Assembly: GCF_013426205.1 (NCBI RefSeq)
Contig: NC_089428.1
Location: 1,860,001 to 1,924,000, forward strand
From: Metarhizium brunneum
Lineage: Eukaryota > Ascomycota > Sordariomycetes > Hypocreales > Clavicipitaceae
Reading direction: 5' to 3'
Length of the DNA stretch: 64,000 nt
Shown: positions 34,902 to 46,479 of the stretch, in pieces
Position numbering within the stretch: position 1 is the stretch's first letter
How the letters are laid out: each line of letters begins with the position of its first letter
Translations under genes and position numbers: made by a program
Notes under the pieces: generated by a model
The model's database searches: none
Seen by the model: the letters and a program-made list of their open reading frames with translations, nothing else
Told to the model about the DNA's origin: nothing

Positions 34902-36248
34902 ATGGTTCAAAAAGCCATCACGCCTCCGGACAGCTCGTCCAGCGAGTGTCACGGATCGTCGCCCGAGGCAAAAAACGCCGTCAAAGCAGCCGCGCCATCG
35001 AGTCGTCGCGGCCATTTCAAGTCGCGATTGGGCTGTTTCAGTTGTAAGCGAAGGAGGGTCAAATGCAACGAGCTTCGCCCAGAATGTTCGCCATGTCGTC
35101 GACTGGGCTTGATATGCGAATATCCCGCTCCTCAATCATCATCTACGCCGCGGACAGCGGTCCGACCCAACCCTTCGGCCCTGAATCTTGAAGACCTGCG
35201 CTTCTACCACCAATTCCTTACCGCCGGATTTCCAACGCTGCCTCTGAGGGGAGGGGAGGTCTGGGCGGAATGCGCTGCCATGTCATACAGCGTAAGTGGT
35301 GGCCAACCGTGACACATTTGTTATTCATCAAACAGGCTCTTTCCCTTTTGCTGGTGAACCGCATTCTAATTCTTCCCTGTTAGTCCGAATGCCTTGCACA
35401 TGCCATCCTCGGACTCGGAGCATCGCATCTGTCAAGGAACTGCAACGTCAACTACGAGGCGCAAGCCTTGCAGCATCGCGTCGCGGCCATCAAATTGGTC
35501 AATGAGCAATTAGACAAGCCGCCCCAAAAGCCAATTGATGCCGATATCCTGTTCGCCACTCTCATTTGCCTCCTCACCCAGTCCTCCTTGATGTCAGACA
35601 ACATGGTCGACTACTTGACCATGACGAGGGGAGGCAACCTCGTTGCCACCACCATCATTCCTGACTTTAATGCGTCTATTTTCAAGAAATTCAGCCCCGA
35701 GGGCCACGTCATGTCGTTGGGCGAGATGGTGGAAGAGCAGCCAAAAGACTTGGCCTTGATTGAAGCTTTCAGGGCTTCTGTTTTAGGCATGGAGCCTATT
35801 TGCCAAACCAAGAACGAAACAAAATACCTCGAGGCTTTGGTCGCCTGTATAGATGCTCTGAAAACCTCGTCACACTCTGGTAAAGAATTTGCTCCATCCA
35901 AGTCTCCCCGGGGATGCTAATACGTATTTAGCTTGGTTGCATTTTGTCCCCCTCTTCATGATGCCATCGACATTCGACAACCAAGAGTTTCTCGCCTTTG
36001 TGAATCCAGAAAACTATACCGGAAAATTGTTGCTCATCCACATGTTTCTGCTTGACTATGTGCTCGGTCGATTTTGTCTTTCACTCAAGGAGGAGCCCAA
36101 ATGCCCGGGTCGAAAGCTGACCATTCTTTCGTGGACGAGGGGCCTGGCAAAATCGCTCCCGGAACAGTACCGACGCCATATTGAATGGCCACTGCAGTAC
36201 TGTGGGGAATTGGAGAGCCAAGATTCGCGCTATCTGCTGAGTCCGTGA
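34902..36248 (+). CDS. Zn(II)2Cys6 transcription factor, sterol-regulator (UPC2/ECM22) group-like
   Basis: Exons 34902-35291, 35384-35879 and 35932-36248 give 400 residues. Cys 45, 48, 55, 62, 65 and 72 form the Zn cluster with the basic run KRRRVKCNE. LGCFSCKRRRVKC followed by ECSPCRRLGLICEYP and the later SECLAHAILGLGASHLS block are typical of the regulators that pair this N-terminal cluster with a short helical domain. The middle domain includes ILFATLICLLTQSSLM. Both introns have GTAAGT or GTAAAG donors; the first is 92 nt. Function: nuclear regulator of unknown target; the divergent M20 amidohydrolase is the nearest candidate. The group label is tentative. Confidence 0.82.
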
Positions 36249-37263
36249 TGCGCCGTGTTCAACCGCAGCGTCAATGCTGCGCCTCGGGAAGCCGCCATAT
36301 CCAGCTAGACGGGGCTCTTCCTATCGAACCAGTTGGTCGATAGGTCTAGTTGCGAAGGACAAGGGACTTGACTATGTGATATGCCTGATCCTGGTGTTCA
36401 TGGGCACGCCTGCCTACTTCCTCAGCAAGCTGTCATGGGGGCAACACACGTGTCGACTGTAGTCCTTTACCAAGAAGCAGCTATAGCAGCCGCAAATACT
36501 GCCGATAAGTCTGGGGAGTTTGCGCTTCCTGATTCGCAAAGCTTGCGAAGTCTGGCCACGGAAGAAAGGGAAAACTCGGAGTGGTGGGGCTTTGCTGGGT
36601 GGTCCCTCAGTAACGCGTGGTCGCAAAGATTTGACGCGTCAAGATGGCGCAACTTTGATGACCAAGCAGTTTCAGTGTAACAATTAAAAGATATGTCTAG
36701 TTATATACTAGTTCATAGCTCTGGTTGATTATAGTGTGTTTTCCTCGTGTTGGCGCTGTTGGTACTAAATTTATGTTGGTCATTGGTCGTTGGACTACCG
36801 CAGACATGACTGCTACGTGCGCCGGGCGCATGATAAGATGCAGCTTCTAGGAAATTAAAGCAAAGCGAGAGGTAGCCATTATGCGTACAAAACTCGAGTA
36901 TTACCGATTACAACACGTAGCAAAATAAAATAGAAGCTCCAAAGTCCTCCAATACACCCTTTGCATGGAGCAGCGGCTCCAGGGTTTAAAACAATCACAT
37001 ACAAAGCCTTACCCTAAAGGCCGCACATCACCCACGTGTTTGTGCTAGAATTGCGCGATTAGGCAAGCATCACAGAATATAAGAGGTTAATTGAAACATA
37101 GTAAACAGGGGAAGCACTGATTTATATTGAAACAGCCCCCCGGTGCCTGTTCTAATGCTCCTTAAGCACCTCCAACAGTGGCGCCATCATTATAATCTTG
37201 TTTAGTGCTGCCGGTTTCAACAATCAATCATCACGTGATTGAAACAGGATTTTCATCCTACCT
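36249..37263. other. Intergenic region before tRNA gene
   Basis: No supported gene. The frame at 36381-36680 shows no motif and is probably 3' flank of the transcription factor gene. Confidence 0.5.
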
Positions 37264-37354
37264 GGTCTGGTGGTCTAGTGGTATGATTCTCGCTTAGGGA
37301 TAACCCTGATGCATAGCTTGCGAGAGGTCCCGGGTTCAATCCCCGGCCAGACCC
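37264..37354 (+). tRNA. tRNA-Pro (anticodon AGG) with 19-nt intron
   Basis: The acceptor stem pairs GGTCTGG (37264-37270) with CCAGACC (37347-37353). The D arm is GGTCTAGTGGTAT-like, the anticodon stem pairs CTCGC with GCGAG, the loop is TTAGGGT with anticodon AGG at 37296-37298, and the T arm is GTCCCGGGTTCAATCCCCGG. A 19-nt intron lies at 37300-37318, at the standard position one base after the anticodon. Mature length is 72 nt before CCA addition. Confidence 0.93.
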
Positions 37355-37582
37355 ATTCTTTTTGAACTTTCTCGTTCTGGTCAAATGCTATGCGAACTGG
37401 AAAGATGGATATTTTTTGCTGTGGAAGCGACGGTGAAGAATGCCCCGGGCACTAAGCCTGGATTGCTTTACAGACTTATAACCTATAAGTGTATATTTTT
37501 TTTTATTTTTTTTACCATGGTATACAGCTATTTGAAGCTTGGCCTATCAGTCTGAGTTCCTGCCTGTGCCACGAGAGTTTTG

Positions 37583-37683
37583 TGTGACAAGGGCTAAAAT
37601 CTTGCAGCAACGTAACTCAATTCATCTATCAACAGCCTTCGGTATTAAAGGTCCTTGATTTTCTTCAAGACCTAGTTGACCCC
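37583..37683 (+). repeat. Partial LTR, copy C, same family as 11837 and 43582
   Basis: It shares GACAAGGGCT, CAGCCTTCGGTATTAAAGG, CCTTGATTTTC and CTAGTTGAC with copies A and B, then similarity is lost. It lies about 230 bases after the tRNA gene. No 3' TAACA end or target duplication was found, so it is a fragment. Confidence 0.6.
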
Positions 37684-37852
37684 AAATGGCTCCTATCTAT
37701 TGTCGGTAAAGTCGTTCGTTGCAAATTGGCTGCCCCGCTCCACCGCCGTAGCCGTTTTACACGCATGATGAGTCTTGGTCCTCGTTTTCGTAACGACTCC
37801 GTCTCTCCTAAGCTTGTGTCTACACGAACAAAAGACGCTAATATGCTAAAGG

Positions 37853-38834
37853 ATGCGTTCGTTGTCTAACCTTTGGTGTCTTCTGCGATCATGGCAAAAC
37901 TATTTTATTCTGAAGCTGTATAACCTTGTATTTCGCAATAACGATCGACGTGCGGAAACCCCATTTGCGAGCTTGGCAGAGCTGGAAAGATTACCAGCTG
38001 CAGCGTTCCCTGGCTCGACGGCGATATTATTCCGGCCCCGACGAGGCATCATACTAAAAGCTGCCGTTCAGATTGGTGAAGATCAAGTCATTGCCAAGCG
38101 ACAGAATGTTGACAGTTACTTCAGCATTGAGGAGCAAGTTCTTCGAAGGCTTGGCCCGCATCCGAGGATCATTAGGTACAGTGAAAGCTCGTTGTACTCT
38201 TACTGTCAAACCCATGCATACTTTCTTACACGATTGAAGATTCTTAGGTCCCCATCCTAGTGGTCTCCTCTTGGTTGAAGCAAGCCATGGGAATCTCCAG
38301 TGCTATCTACATGAACACAATGCTTCGATTCCATCCTGTCTCCGTCAGAAATGGTTCATCCAGGCCGTCAAATCTATCGCTTTTATCCACAGCCGAGGAG
38401 TTATACACAGTGACTTGCGACCCGAGAACTTCCTCGTTCACGGTACTGCTCCGATTTCGTTTGACTTATGGCTTTGTGACTTCGGCGGTTCCACATGCGA
38501 AGAGCTTGCGCTCTCCGCCAAGAAACTTCCAGACTCTGGGTTTTTTAATCCGAAGCTACCGTGGGAACCAACCTTTACGGTTGATATATTCAGCCTCGGA
38601 TCCGTCCTGTATGCCATCGTCAAAGGACACTGGCCGTTCCGCACAGGTACAGGACCTTTTACCTCCATAGAGGAAATGGACGAGTGCGAAGCGAGTGTGG
38701 ACGCTTGCTTTGCAAGCGGAAAATTCCCCAGCGTTGAGGGACTGTTTGGAGGGGATATAATACTGGGCTGTTGGGATGGAACGTTCTCGAAGGCTTCAGA
38801 AATCATGGCCGCCGTTAACAAACTGGAGTTTTAA
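37853..38834 (+). CDS. Small protein-kinase-like protein
   Basis: Exons 37853-38180 and 38248-38834 give 304 residues; the donor AGTGAAA and acceptor TTCTTAG make a 67-nt intron that restores frame, but other splice choices exist. The C-lobe is clear: catalytic loop VIHSDLRPENFLV (HRD is HSD, Asp kept, Lys replaced by Arg), the metal motif CDFGG, and DIFSLGSVLYAIVKGHWPF. The N-lobe is short, with a possible ATP Lys in ILKAAV; a full glycine loop is not seen. The kinase fold is supported, but activity is doubtful because of the shortened N-lobe. Fungal genomes hold many such small kinase-like genes near repeats, as here. Confidence 0.7.
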
Positions 38835-39873
38835 CTGGCGGGACGCGACAATCAAATATTGTTGTAAAACTATTTAATAGAGCTAATGACACTAATGCCA
38901 TTAATCAAGCGTCCTAATGAGGAGATGTACGTGCTCCTGTCTACGTCTGCGCTCATTGTAAACTTGAACTAAAAGGCGTGGATCATGCCATCGTTTTGGT
39001 CGAAATATTCCCTGGCATCATGGCGGAAGCAAAGTTCGACCAAGAATGGCAGCCTGTCTTGTGAGGACTGACCTGTTGCCATTTCTGAAGCTGCCACTGG
39101 ATGGCATCGACTTTCTATTGCTGTATCAAACACGACGAGTTTCGCTACTGTAGATGTACCCAAGGGCAAAGTGTTGATTGAAGTAGGAAAGGCAAAGGAC
39201 ATGAGGATACTGTACATGTCGATTTGTTTCTTTGGCTTGTATTTGGCATGTTCCCGGCCAGGTGGAGTTCTTCACGTTGCAGCTGTAGGTCGTACACTCA
39301 CGACTTTACAGGGTTGGTCTTGCATATACTTTTAGAATAACAAACCCAAGTATCAATTAAAAGAGCGTCTAGCATCATTCAGCAAATTCTAAAAGCTTTG
39401 AAACTTGGTATCGGAACTCTTTCACGCGTGGAACATCCCACAAACTTGGGAAAGATGATATACTTTGAAATAGCATTTCTGCTTCGTAGAATGTTGCACC
39501 GTATTTATAGAGAGTCCGACTTGGTCATTGCTATTTTAGATGGTTAAAATAAATCACTTGGCACCAAGTTACATATGTAGGTTTATTCTAATGCGGGAAC
39601 TAGAATGAAGTAACTCCCCGAGCGCGACAAGAGTGAGAATATGCAAGGCCATGGACAGCATACGCTAGCGCACTGCATTCTAAAAAAACACAAAGGGAGA
39701 ATTCAATTAGCCTGGTGCTGATGTATTGTAAAACTCGCAATACCATGTCCACACATGAAAGCTAAGCTTCGCAAGTTGGCCTCCAAAAGCGGCATCCCAA
39801 CCTCCAAAAAATACCGTCGTGTCCGCCCGAACTCGAGGCACATTTGTGGTGAACCTGGACCTTGTCTGTAAAG
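38835..39873. other. Gene-poor region, no gene seen
   Basis: About 1 kb, moderately AT-rich, with short frames lacking motifs. It separates the kinase-like gene from the phosphatase-like pseudogene. Confidence 0.5.
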
Positions 39874-40891
39874 TTACAACTTTGCCTTTTCACTCACACA
39901 GAACTTGAGGGCTTCCCCTTCCACCTTTCCCTGCTTCTTGCACGTACACTCGGCCAGGCTGTAGAAATTAGAGCTGAGCGTTCCCAGCTCAGCCTGGCAT
40001 TGTGCCGCGAATTCTTCGCACTCCTCTTGCCGGTAGTAGTCAAGGCAAACCTGCACCTTTTCTACACAGTTGAGAAAATTCTCAATCTTCTCACTTGCAG
40101 CGAAGCGGGCAGCGCACCGGTTTCCTGCCTTCATACACGCCGGCGAGTTGCCAGAGGCGTCGCACTTCTCCTTTAGAAGCTGTGTGTTGTACTCGGCAGA
40201 ACCCGGCTGCGGCTTGGGTTTCGGCTTGGCAGCTTCCTCCCTTTGCTGCTGTAGTACCTTTTGAAGTTTATCAAGTATAGCTCTCTACGCATCCTCCTCG
40301 ACGTGATTGTTGTCGTAGTCTTGACGTGTAAGCAGCTGAGGTGAGGGCTTCTCATGCTCGATATAGATTTGTAGGGCTGAGATCATTGTTCCAGTGCGGC
40401 CATGGCCGAAGCCGCACCAGACGAGGGTACCTGGTCGATGCTTTTTGAACCCTTCATAACCTTTTTGGAAGTCTTCAAGCGTTGGGGTACCAAAATCCAC
40501 AATAGGTAGTGGCGTGTAGGCGATGCCGACGTTCTGGAGAGCAGTTGTAATGTTCTCATTATTTGCCTCGTGATTAAGACTAATTACGTGCGTTATTTCC
40601 TGCTTGAAGAAATTTGATTGAGTCTGCAGTCAGGTTCTGGTCCGAGTCCTTCCAGACATAGTTAGGCGCCGAGGAACGACTAAGCCCATCGCCATCACGG
40701 ACGTGCTCCGTCACATATTCGAATCGCTGGAACCCGGCATTTGACGCGATTTTTTCTGAGAAAATAAGTTGATGAGCTTAATGAGCAAAATTGAATCGAG
40801 ACATACCCAACTCATTAGCGGATTCGCCAGCTGGGAGTGACTGAACCGCAACAGCAGCCCCGAGGAGCGTCACGAGCGACTTGAGAAACAT
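39874..40891 (-). pseudogene. Secreted CX5R phosphatase-like protein with C-terminal Cys domain, broken
   Basis: Minus strand. ATG at 40891 starts a signal peptide (FLKSLVTLLGAAVAVQSLP), followed by an intron and a domain with NYVWKDSDQNLTADSIKFL, ITHVISLNHEAN, PLPIVDFGTPTLEDF and the catalytic loop VWCGFGHGRTGT, which fits the CX5R signature of dual-specificity and tyrosine phosphatases. After it, the TAG at 40285-40287 lies in the same frame as the continuing AILDKLQKVLQQQ, a basic Pro linker (KPKPKPQPGS) and a domain with about nine cysteines ending FCVSEKAKL. Upstream a one-base frame change near FLQAG splits the first part. One stop plus one frameshift mark a pseudogene; a strain with an intact copy is possible. 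Confidence 0.7.
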
Positions 40892-42911
40892 GTTTGAAGT
40901 CTTGTTGATATCAGTGCCTGGAAGAGAAATTGTTCTCATGAGAAGATTGGTTTATATATATGTCCATGATGAGGTTTCACACATTTAATTTATATTGATT
41001 CTTTCAACCCAGATTATTGGCTTATCAAATCATGAGGTATAGAGTCAAATGACAGGCTTGGCGGATATCCGCTCCCGCATAATGTATCCAGATAGTTTTT
41101 CCTCAAGACGCGCAATTGTCGCTTGGCGTTGGCATGGACACGGAGGACCCGAATCTGAGTCAATGGAATCATTATTCAACGTTTATGCAGAATCGTTCTA
41201 CTCTCTGCTTTGACCACGTTATTTGGTACTCGCCAAGCTTGTACCATGTCATACAAAAAGAACGCCTCTCTTTGCGGAGCAATAAAGATGGTGCTGGACA
41301 CCAAAATAGCCACTTTTCCGACTTGCCCAGTTCAACACCCTGTACGTCAACCAGCTCGTCCTCGTTGGACTAGTTGCTATTGAGGCTCGCATTCAGGAAG
41401 CCCCTCGACACATTAATGGTTTTCCCGATGCGAAGGTAGCCATAGGTGTCGAATGGTCAGATAGGTTAACGTAGCGGCCCTTTAGGGCGAAACCCTCCGA
41501 CATGGAGCGTAATAAACTGACCAGTACTGCTGCCAGGGAAACCGAGGCTGCTGGACGGAAAATATACATACGTGGATGACGAGTCAGGCTTCAAAGAAAC
41601 CCCTGGCACGTTTGGGCGTACGCCTCGCAATCATGGCTGCCTTCCTCTCGACCTGTTGTTCCCGTAGCCTTTATTTCTCGCTTCTATGCCTTGCAGAGCC
41701 CCCTATAAAACTTCGAAACTTACTTATGGAGGTCACGCGGCAGTATGGGTCAGTACGAGTCAGCACGGGTTATTATGGCCGTGCTTGTTCGTCCTGTGTC
41801 TTGTTACGGGCATCGGAGACAATGACACGACGAACTTCATACAAGGACCATGAAATCCGCTTGGTGGGTTCTGTCAATGCTGCCTCAGCTTATTGACATT
41901 TTACTCTCCACACATGTTACGCGTATTGTCGTCGACTACACCCGGTAATATAATGGGGGGATAAAAGTGACGATCCAAAACCCCACATTGTCACGAATCG
42001 CGTCAATCTGACATCTGCCTTGATTGTAATTTTCTCTGTCAATATGACCCCTACAGACTCAAGACTTGAATATACTCCTTATAAGCGTACGAGGTTATAT
42101 GAGGCACTTTGTAGGCAATTCGTGCAACAGTATCGCAAATGATGAGGGCGTTCCTCAGGGGTCTATATCCGGCATTACTCGAGACTAGGTGGAGCTGTGG
42201 TTTAGTTTGCCAAGAGGCACGGAGCTATAATATAATATGCATGCATGTGGCTATCAATCAAATTTAGCTAGATAACTCATATCCACACGTTTCAGTGTAT
42301 CTATATGTAAAATTATAGTAATAAGACAGCCTGAATAAACGCGTCAAGTAATATTAATACGGGTATGAAAGTAATACAAATAAAGCCGAATCTGCTTCCC
42401 ACGTGTTACAGTATAAAAATACACGGAGGGGTATAGTAACGAGAACATAGCCGTATTATATAGCTAGGGCCGCTAAGATATAACTACCTCTTGGCATGTT
42501 AAATTATTGACAGCTCCGAATAGACGTTTGAGATATCGATCATCACTTTTGTCCAGGCACTGTAGGCAAAAAGGCACGGATAGCAGCGTGTTACCCCTTA
42601 CACACGTGTTGCAACTCGCCTCGCTATGTGCTCGCTGAAGGGTATTAATATATTGAGGCGAGTTAAAACCAGGTTCAACATAGAAGGCTTGGAGCAAAAG
42701 GGCTTAATTCAATAATAATCTCGAAGGATCTCTAAGGTCTTGAGTTGCTACGAGGGAAGTAGAGAAAGGTGACCGCCTTATATACATAAAAGGAACGCCT
42801 AGGCCTAGGGCTTTTACCTAGGCACGTGTTCTAACTGTGTAACTAATAAGTCCTGTATCGGCGAAGCCCCTTTGTTGGGCTTCACGATCTGTTGGGCCTT
42901 TTCCGTGTAAC
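40892..42911. other. AT-rich gene-poor block, possibly ending in an LTR
   Basis: No supported gene. The last bases (TTTTCCGTGTAACA, ending 42911) match the 3' end of the LTRs at 11837 and 43790, so an LTR may end here, directly before the NLR-type fragment. Start and target duplication not found. Confidence 0.45.
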
Positions 42912-42933
42912 AAGTGCCTATACTGTCAGGACA

Positions 42934-43260
42934 ACCAGGCTCAACTGTCTCCGTGACTTACTACCCTTAGGAATGGCGGAAGCGGGAACTCTAGCCTTTC
43001 GATATAACGCCAACATTCTTCATGGGGCGTCAATCGCGGGTGGGCAAGAACAGGCAAAAAATCTGTTAAGCCACTTGATTTCGAGACAAAAGGTCAGCCG
43101 GTGCCGAAATATCTGCGGGGTGTTTTGTTAACGCTAATATAGCACTGCTACGTAGGAATACAACGTGCGACCAATGCTTTTCATCGCCCATAGTCTTGGC
43201 GGTGTTATTGTAAAGGAAGCACTTGCAAAAAGGAGGGCAAGGATGAAGGAACAAGATTGA
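42934..43260 (+). pseudogene. Fragment of NLR-type N-terminal hydrolase domain
   Basis: The frame reads CLRDLLPLGMAEAGTLAFRYNA and GASIAGGQEQAKNLLSHLI, then a short intron-like stretch (GTCAGC...CTAATATAG), then YNVRPMLFIAHSLGGVIVKEALAKRR and a TGA. These blocks follow VFIHGLTGHP in NLR N-terminal domains, and AHSLGG carries the nucleophile Ser. The start of the domain is missing and a probable LTR end lies just upstream; no NACHT follows. A relic of the same family as 16757-17218, but a different part of the domain, so the two are not one split gene. Confidence 0.65.
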
Positions 43261-43576
43261 GGCCCACCGAACAAGGTCAAACGGCTATAGCATCTATCCA
43301 TGGCCAGGATAATTAGACTTATATTGCGCAGAATGCTGAAAAGTTCAAGGCCGAACAGGATAATAAGAGATTGGATGATGACGAGGGCTAGTGGAACTGC
43401 TGCGTGTTTCTATAATTTGGGAAAATCTGCTTGACGCCAAGAAGCCACCTGGCTCTAACTTGACTATCATTAGGGTGGCATATAAAAGTCAACAAGGAAG
43501 TGTGATATAATTAAGAGTACTAGACTGTCATTGCGAATGCCTCATATAGCAATTTATCATTTTATGGGACGACCAC
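43261..43576. other. Gene-poor flank of LTR copy B
   Basis: No gene seen; the flank of the NLR-type relic is rich in GGAA and TA motifs. Confidence 0.45.
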
Positions 43577-43581
43577 GTTGC

Positions 43582-43790
43582 TGTCACGGGCATGAGAAGT
43601 CAGAGACTGACTGGACAAGGGCTGAAGGCTTAGAGTATCATGACTTGATTCATGTGACAGCCTTCGGTATTAAAGGCCCTTGGTTTTCCTTAAGGCCTCG
43701 TTGACCAAAGGGGTCTTTAAATATACGAAGTCAGTGAGGGACGTTGCCCTAGGTCTCGTGACCGTGACATTGGGCCATTTCCGCGTAACA
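43582..43790 (+). repeat. Solo LTR, copy B, with 5-bp target duplication
   Basis: The element runs TGTCACGGG...CCGCGTAACA (209 bp) between two copies of GTTGC (43577-43581 and 43791-43795). The ends form an imperfect inverted pair TGTCAC / GTAACA. The central part matches copy A. It contains a TATA-like TTTAAATATACG. There is no internal coding sequence, so it is a solo LTR. Confidence 0.78.
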
Positions 43791-43795
43791 GTTGC

Positions 43796-44555
43796 AGCCA
43801 AAAGCGGCGTCGACTGCCGCTGAGCGTGGCAGACGAAACCGCGACATTCTGGTTTATTATATTATATACTAGCAAAATACGGTGTATTATTGTATAGTCA
43901 ATATGATCATGACCAAGCATTGCCTAATGTATTATAGCATGTTGTAAAAGAGCGTAACAGCCAGGTACCTGAGGTGGTTCAATACTTTTTGTCCTCAAGT
44001 GGCATGATGAATCTCTTCAATGCACGGGAACCGTCGAGGGAACAGCATATAGTGAAGTTGCATCTATGTAGTCAATTGCCATGCTAGGGTCAAGTGTACT
44101 TGATGGACAGTCCTCGCACAGTGCAAGGTCCGGTCAATGTGTGCCGGTTGATGGCGCAGCGGCACCCCGGGCGCCATTTTCGTATGCAGCACGGGACGTC
44201 TGGCATCCGATGTCCTCCATGTCACATTGAATCGGTCCAGGACCTGTCACACAACCCTCTTTTGTCTCACTGGTCAATAGTTTACAGGCACGGACCTGGT
44301 GTCAGCCAAACCACCCAGCCACCACCTCGGAATCCAAGGTCCAAGTTGTCAATTGAGCTGAGCTTACCCCGCATCAATGGCACCGGCACTGTGCAGCCAA
44401 ACCTCGGCTTGTAAGTCGACATGGACGTTGCTTGAACCGTCTCAACTCTCAATCTGCAATATATAATAAACGTGACGAATAGCACGAATTTCAGCCTCCA
44501 TCTTGGTATAGACAGACCCGAACCTCCTTTGTTCTAGATATAATTGCATTCCACC
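43796..44555. other. Intergenic region, ligase promoter
   Basis: No gene seen. From about 44.05 kb composition becomes normal and this part should hold the promoter of the acyl-CoA ligase gene. Confidence 0.5.
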
Positions 44556-46479
44556 ATGTTCAAAGCAAGCAGACAGATCGACCTCCCAACCAAGGACATC
44601 CTGTCCTACATATTTGACGAACCCGATTACGACCAGGACAAACCAGTATGTGCATGCGGAATTGAATCCATGCAGCCACACTAATCATTTATGATGCAGA
44701 TCTATGTGGATACAAACGACAGCACCCGTACAATATCATGCAATCAAGCCAGAGTCATCATCCGCCAGCTGATTGCCGGTCTTCGAGCAGCGGGCGTAAA
44801 GCCAGGGGACTGCATCGCCATCCACTCATTTAATGATGTGAGCCGCGAAATCCGCTCCGTGAGGGTGTTTCCTCGCGCTGACCGTACAGATTTCTTATTC
44901 CATGCTCGTTCTGGCCATTATCGGTGCTGGCGGGATTTTTACCGGCACAAATCCGGCATACACGGCCGGGGAGCTCAGTCACCACATCAAGACATCCCGG
45001 TGCAGCTTTCTGATATCTGAGCCAGAGATACTCAATCCTCTCCTTGAAGCCGCCAGGGACAACAAAATCCCTGATGATAACATTTGGATATTCAATCCCC
45101 TGGGTCAGCAAGTTCCCGCAGGCAGGCGGCCATGGACGGATCTGCTAAAGCACGGCGAGCAAGACTGGCTTCGATTTGATGACCACGATGTTTCCAAGTC
45201 GACGACAGCCGCGAGGCTTTTCAGCAGCGGCACAACCGGGCTTCCAAAAGCCGTGACCATCACACACTATAATTTGATCGCCCAGCATGAACTCGTGGTC
45301 AAGGCAGACCAGCGGCCATACGAGGTAGGCTAACCTGGTCCCATCCCCGAATGCCCTCTCGTCACGCCCACCGCCAGGCCGCGTGATGGCCCTACCACGT
45401 CCGATAACTGACTTTGCGTCCTTCCCCTGCGAACCAGGTGTCCCGCGTCGTCGCCACGCCCATTTTCCACGCCGCAGCCGCCCCGGGAACGCACGTCAGC
45501 GCCCTCGCCTCCGGGCACGTCGTCTTCATGATGCGCCGGTTCGAGCTCAAGGCGTTTCTGCACGCCGTAGAGACTTTCCGCGCCACGGAGCTCGGCCTCG
45601 TGCCGCCGATTGCCATTGCCATTGTAACGTCGCCCTACGCAACGACGAGGCCGTTCCTAGCTACCGTCAGGAACGCTCGTTGCGGCGCCGCGCCACTGGA
45701 CAAGCAGCTCCAAGCCAGGCTGCAGCATCTCCTCAGCAACGGAGCAGCACTGACGCAGGTATGGGGGATGACGGAGACCTCGTGCGTCGCCACCATGTTT
45801 CCCTACGGGGAGCACGACGACACCGGCTCCGTGGGGCGCATCATCCCCAACGTCGAGCTAAAGTTCGTCCGGCAGGCATTTTCACCCATTCGCGTCTTTT
45901 ACACCAGCTGACAATGTATGTACTCTTAGGCTTGTTGGCGACGACGGCCGCGAAATACGCGACTACGGGGTCCGCGGCGAAATCTGCGTTCGGGGCCCGA
46001 CCGTTACCCCGGGCTACTTTGACAACAACACGGCCAACGCGGAAAGCTTCGACTCGGAAGGCTGGTACAAGACGGGCGACATAGGCTACTGCGACGGCGA
46101 GACGCGCAAGTGGTACATTGTCGACCGGAAGAAGGAGCTCATCAAGGTGCGCGGCTTTCAAGTGGCGCCGTCTGAGCTCGAGGCCGTCCTCATCTCGCAC
46201 CCGCAGGTTGTGGACGCTGCTGTTGTCGGTGTCGCTCTCCCCGGGGCCGAGGGCGAGTTCCCACGGGCGTTTGTTGTGCGACGGCCCGGCGGCGAGGGTT
46301 TGAGGCTGGACGAGCGGGCGGTCAGGGAGTACATGGAGAGCCGGCTGGCCAGGTACAAGGCTCTGACGGGGGGCGTCAAGTTTGTCGACGCCATTGCGAA
46401 GAATGCGAGCGGCAAGATTCTGAAGCGGCTTCTTCGAGAGCAGAGCAAGAATGAACTTGAAGTGTCTGCCAAGATATAG
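44556..46479 (+). CDS. Acyl-CoA ligase, 4-coumarate-CoA ligase-like, probably peroxisomal
   Basis: Exons 44556-44645, 44700-44837, 44890-45324, 45438-45862 and 45930-46479 give 545 residues, standard for the family. AMP-binding motifs: the P-loop FSSGTTGLPKAVTITH, TPIFHAAAAPGTH, QVWGMTETS, YKTGDIGYCD, DRKKELIKVRGFQVAP and the C-terminal lysine motif NASGKILKR. The enzyme activates a carboxylic acid to its CoA ester through an acyl-adenylate. The last three residues, AKI, match a relaxed type 1 peroxisomal signal. It heads a same-strand block with an enoyl-CoA hydratase that also ends in a peroxisomal signal, so both likely act on the same substrate pathway. The substrate cannot be read from the sequence. 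All introns fit GT/AG. Confidence 0.92.

Noticed and set aside
36274..36680. Continuation of the Zn2Cys6 gene after its stop at 36248
   Set aside because: Frames there do not extend the helical domain and no splice pair skips the stop convincingly.
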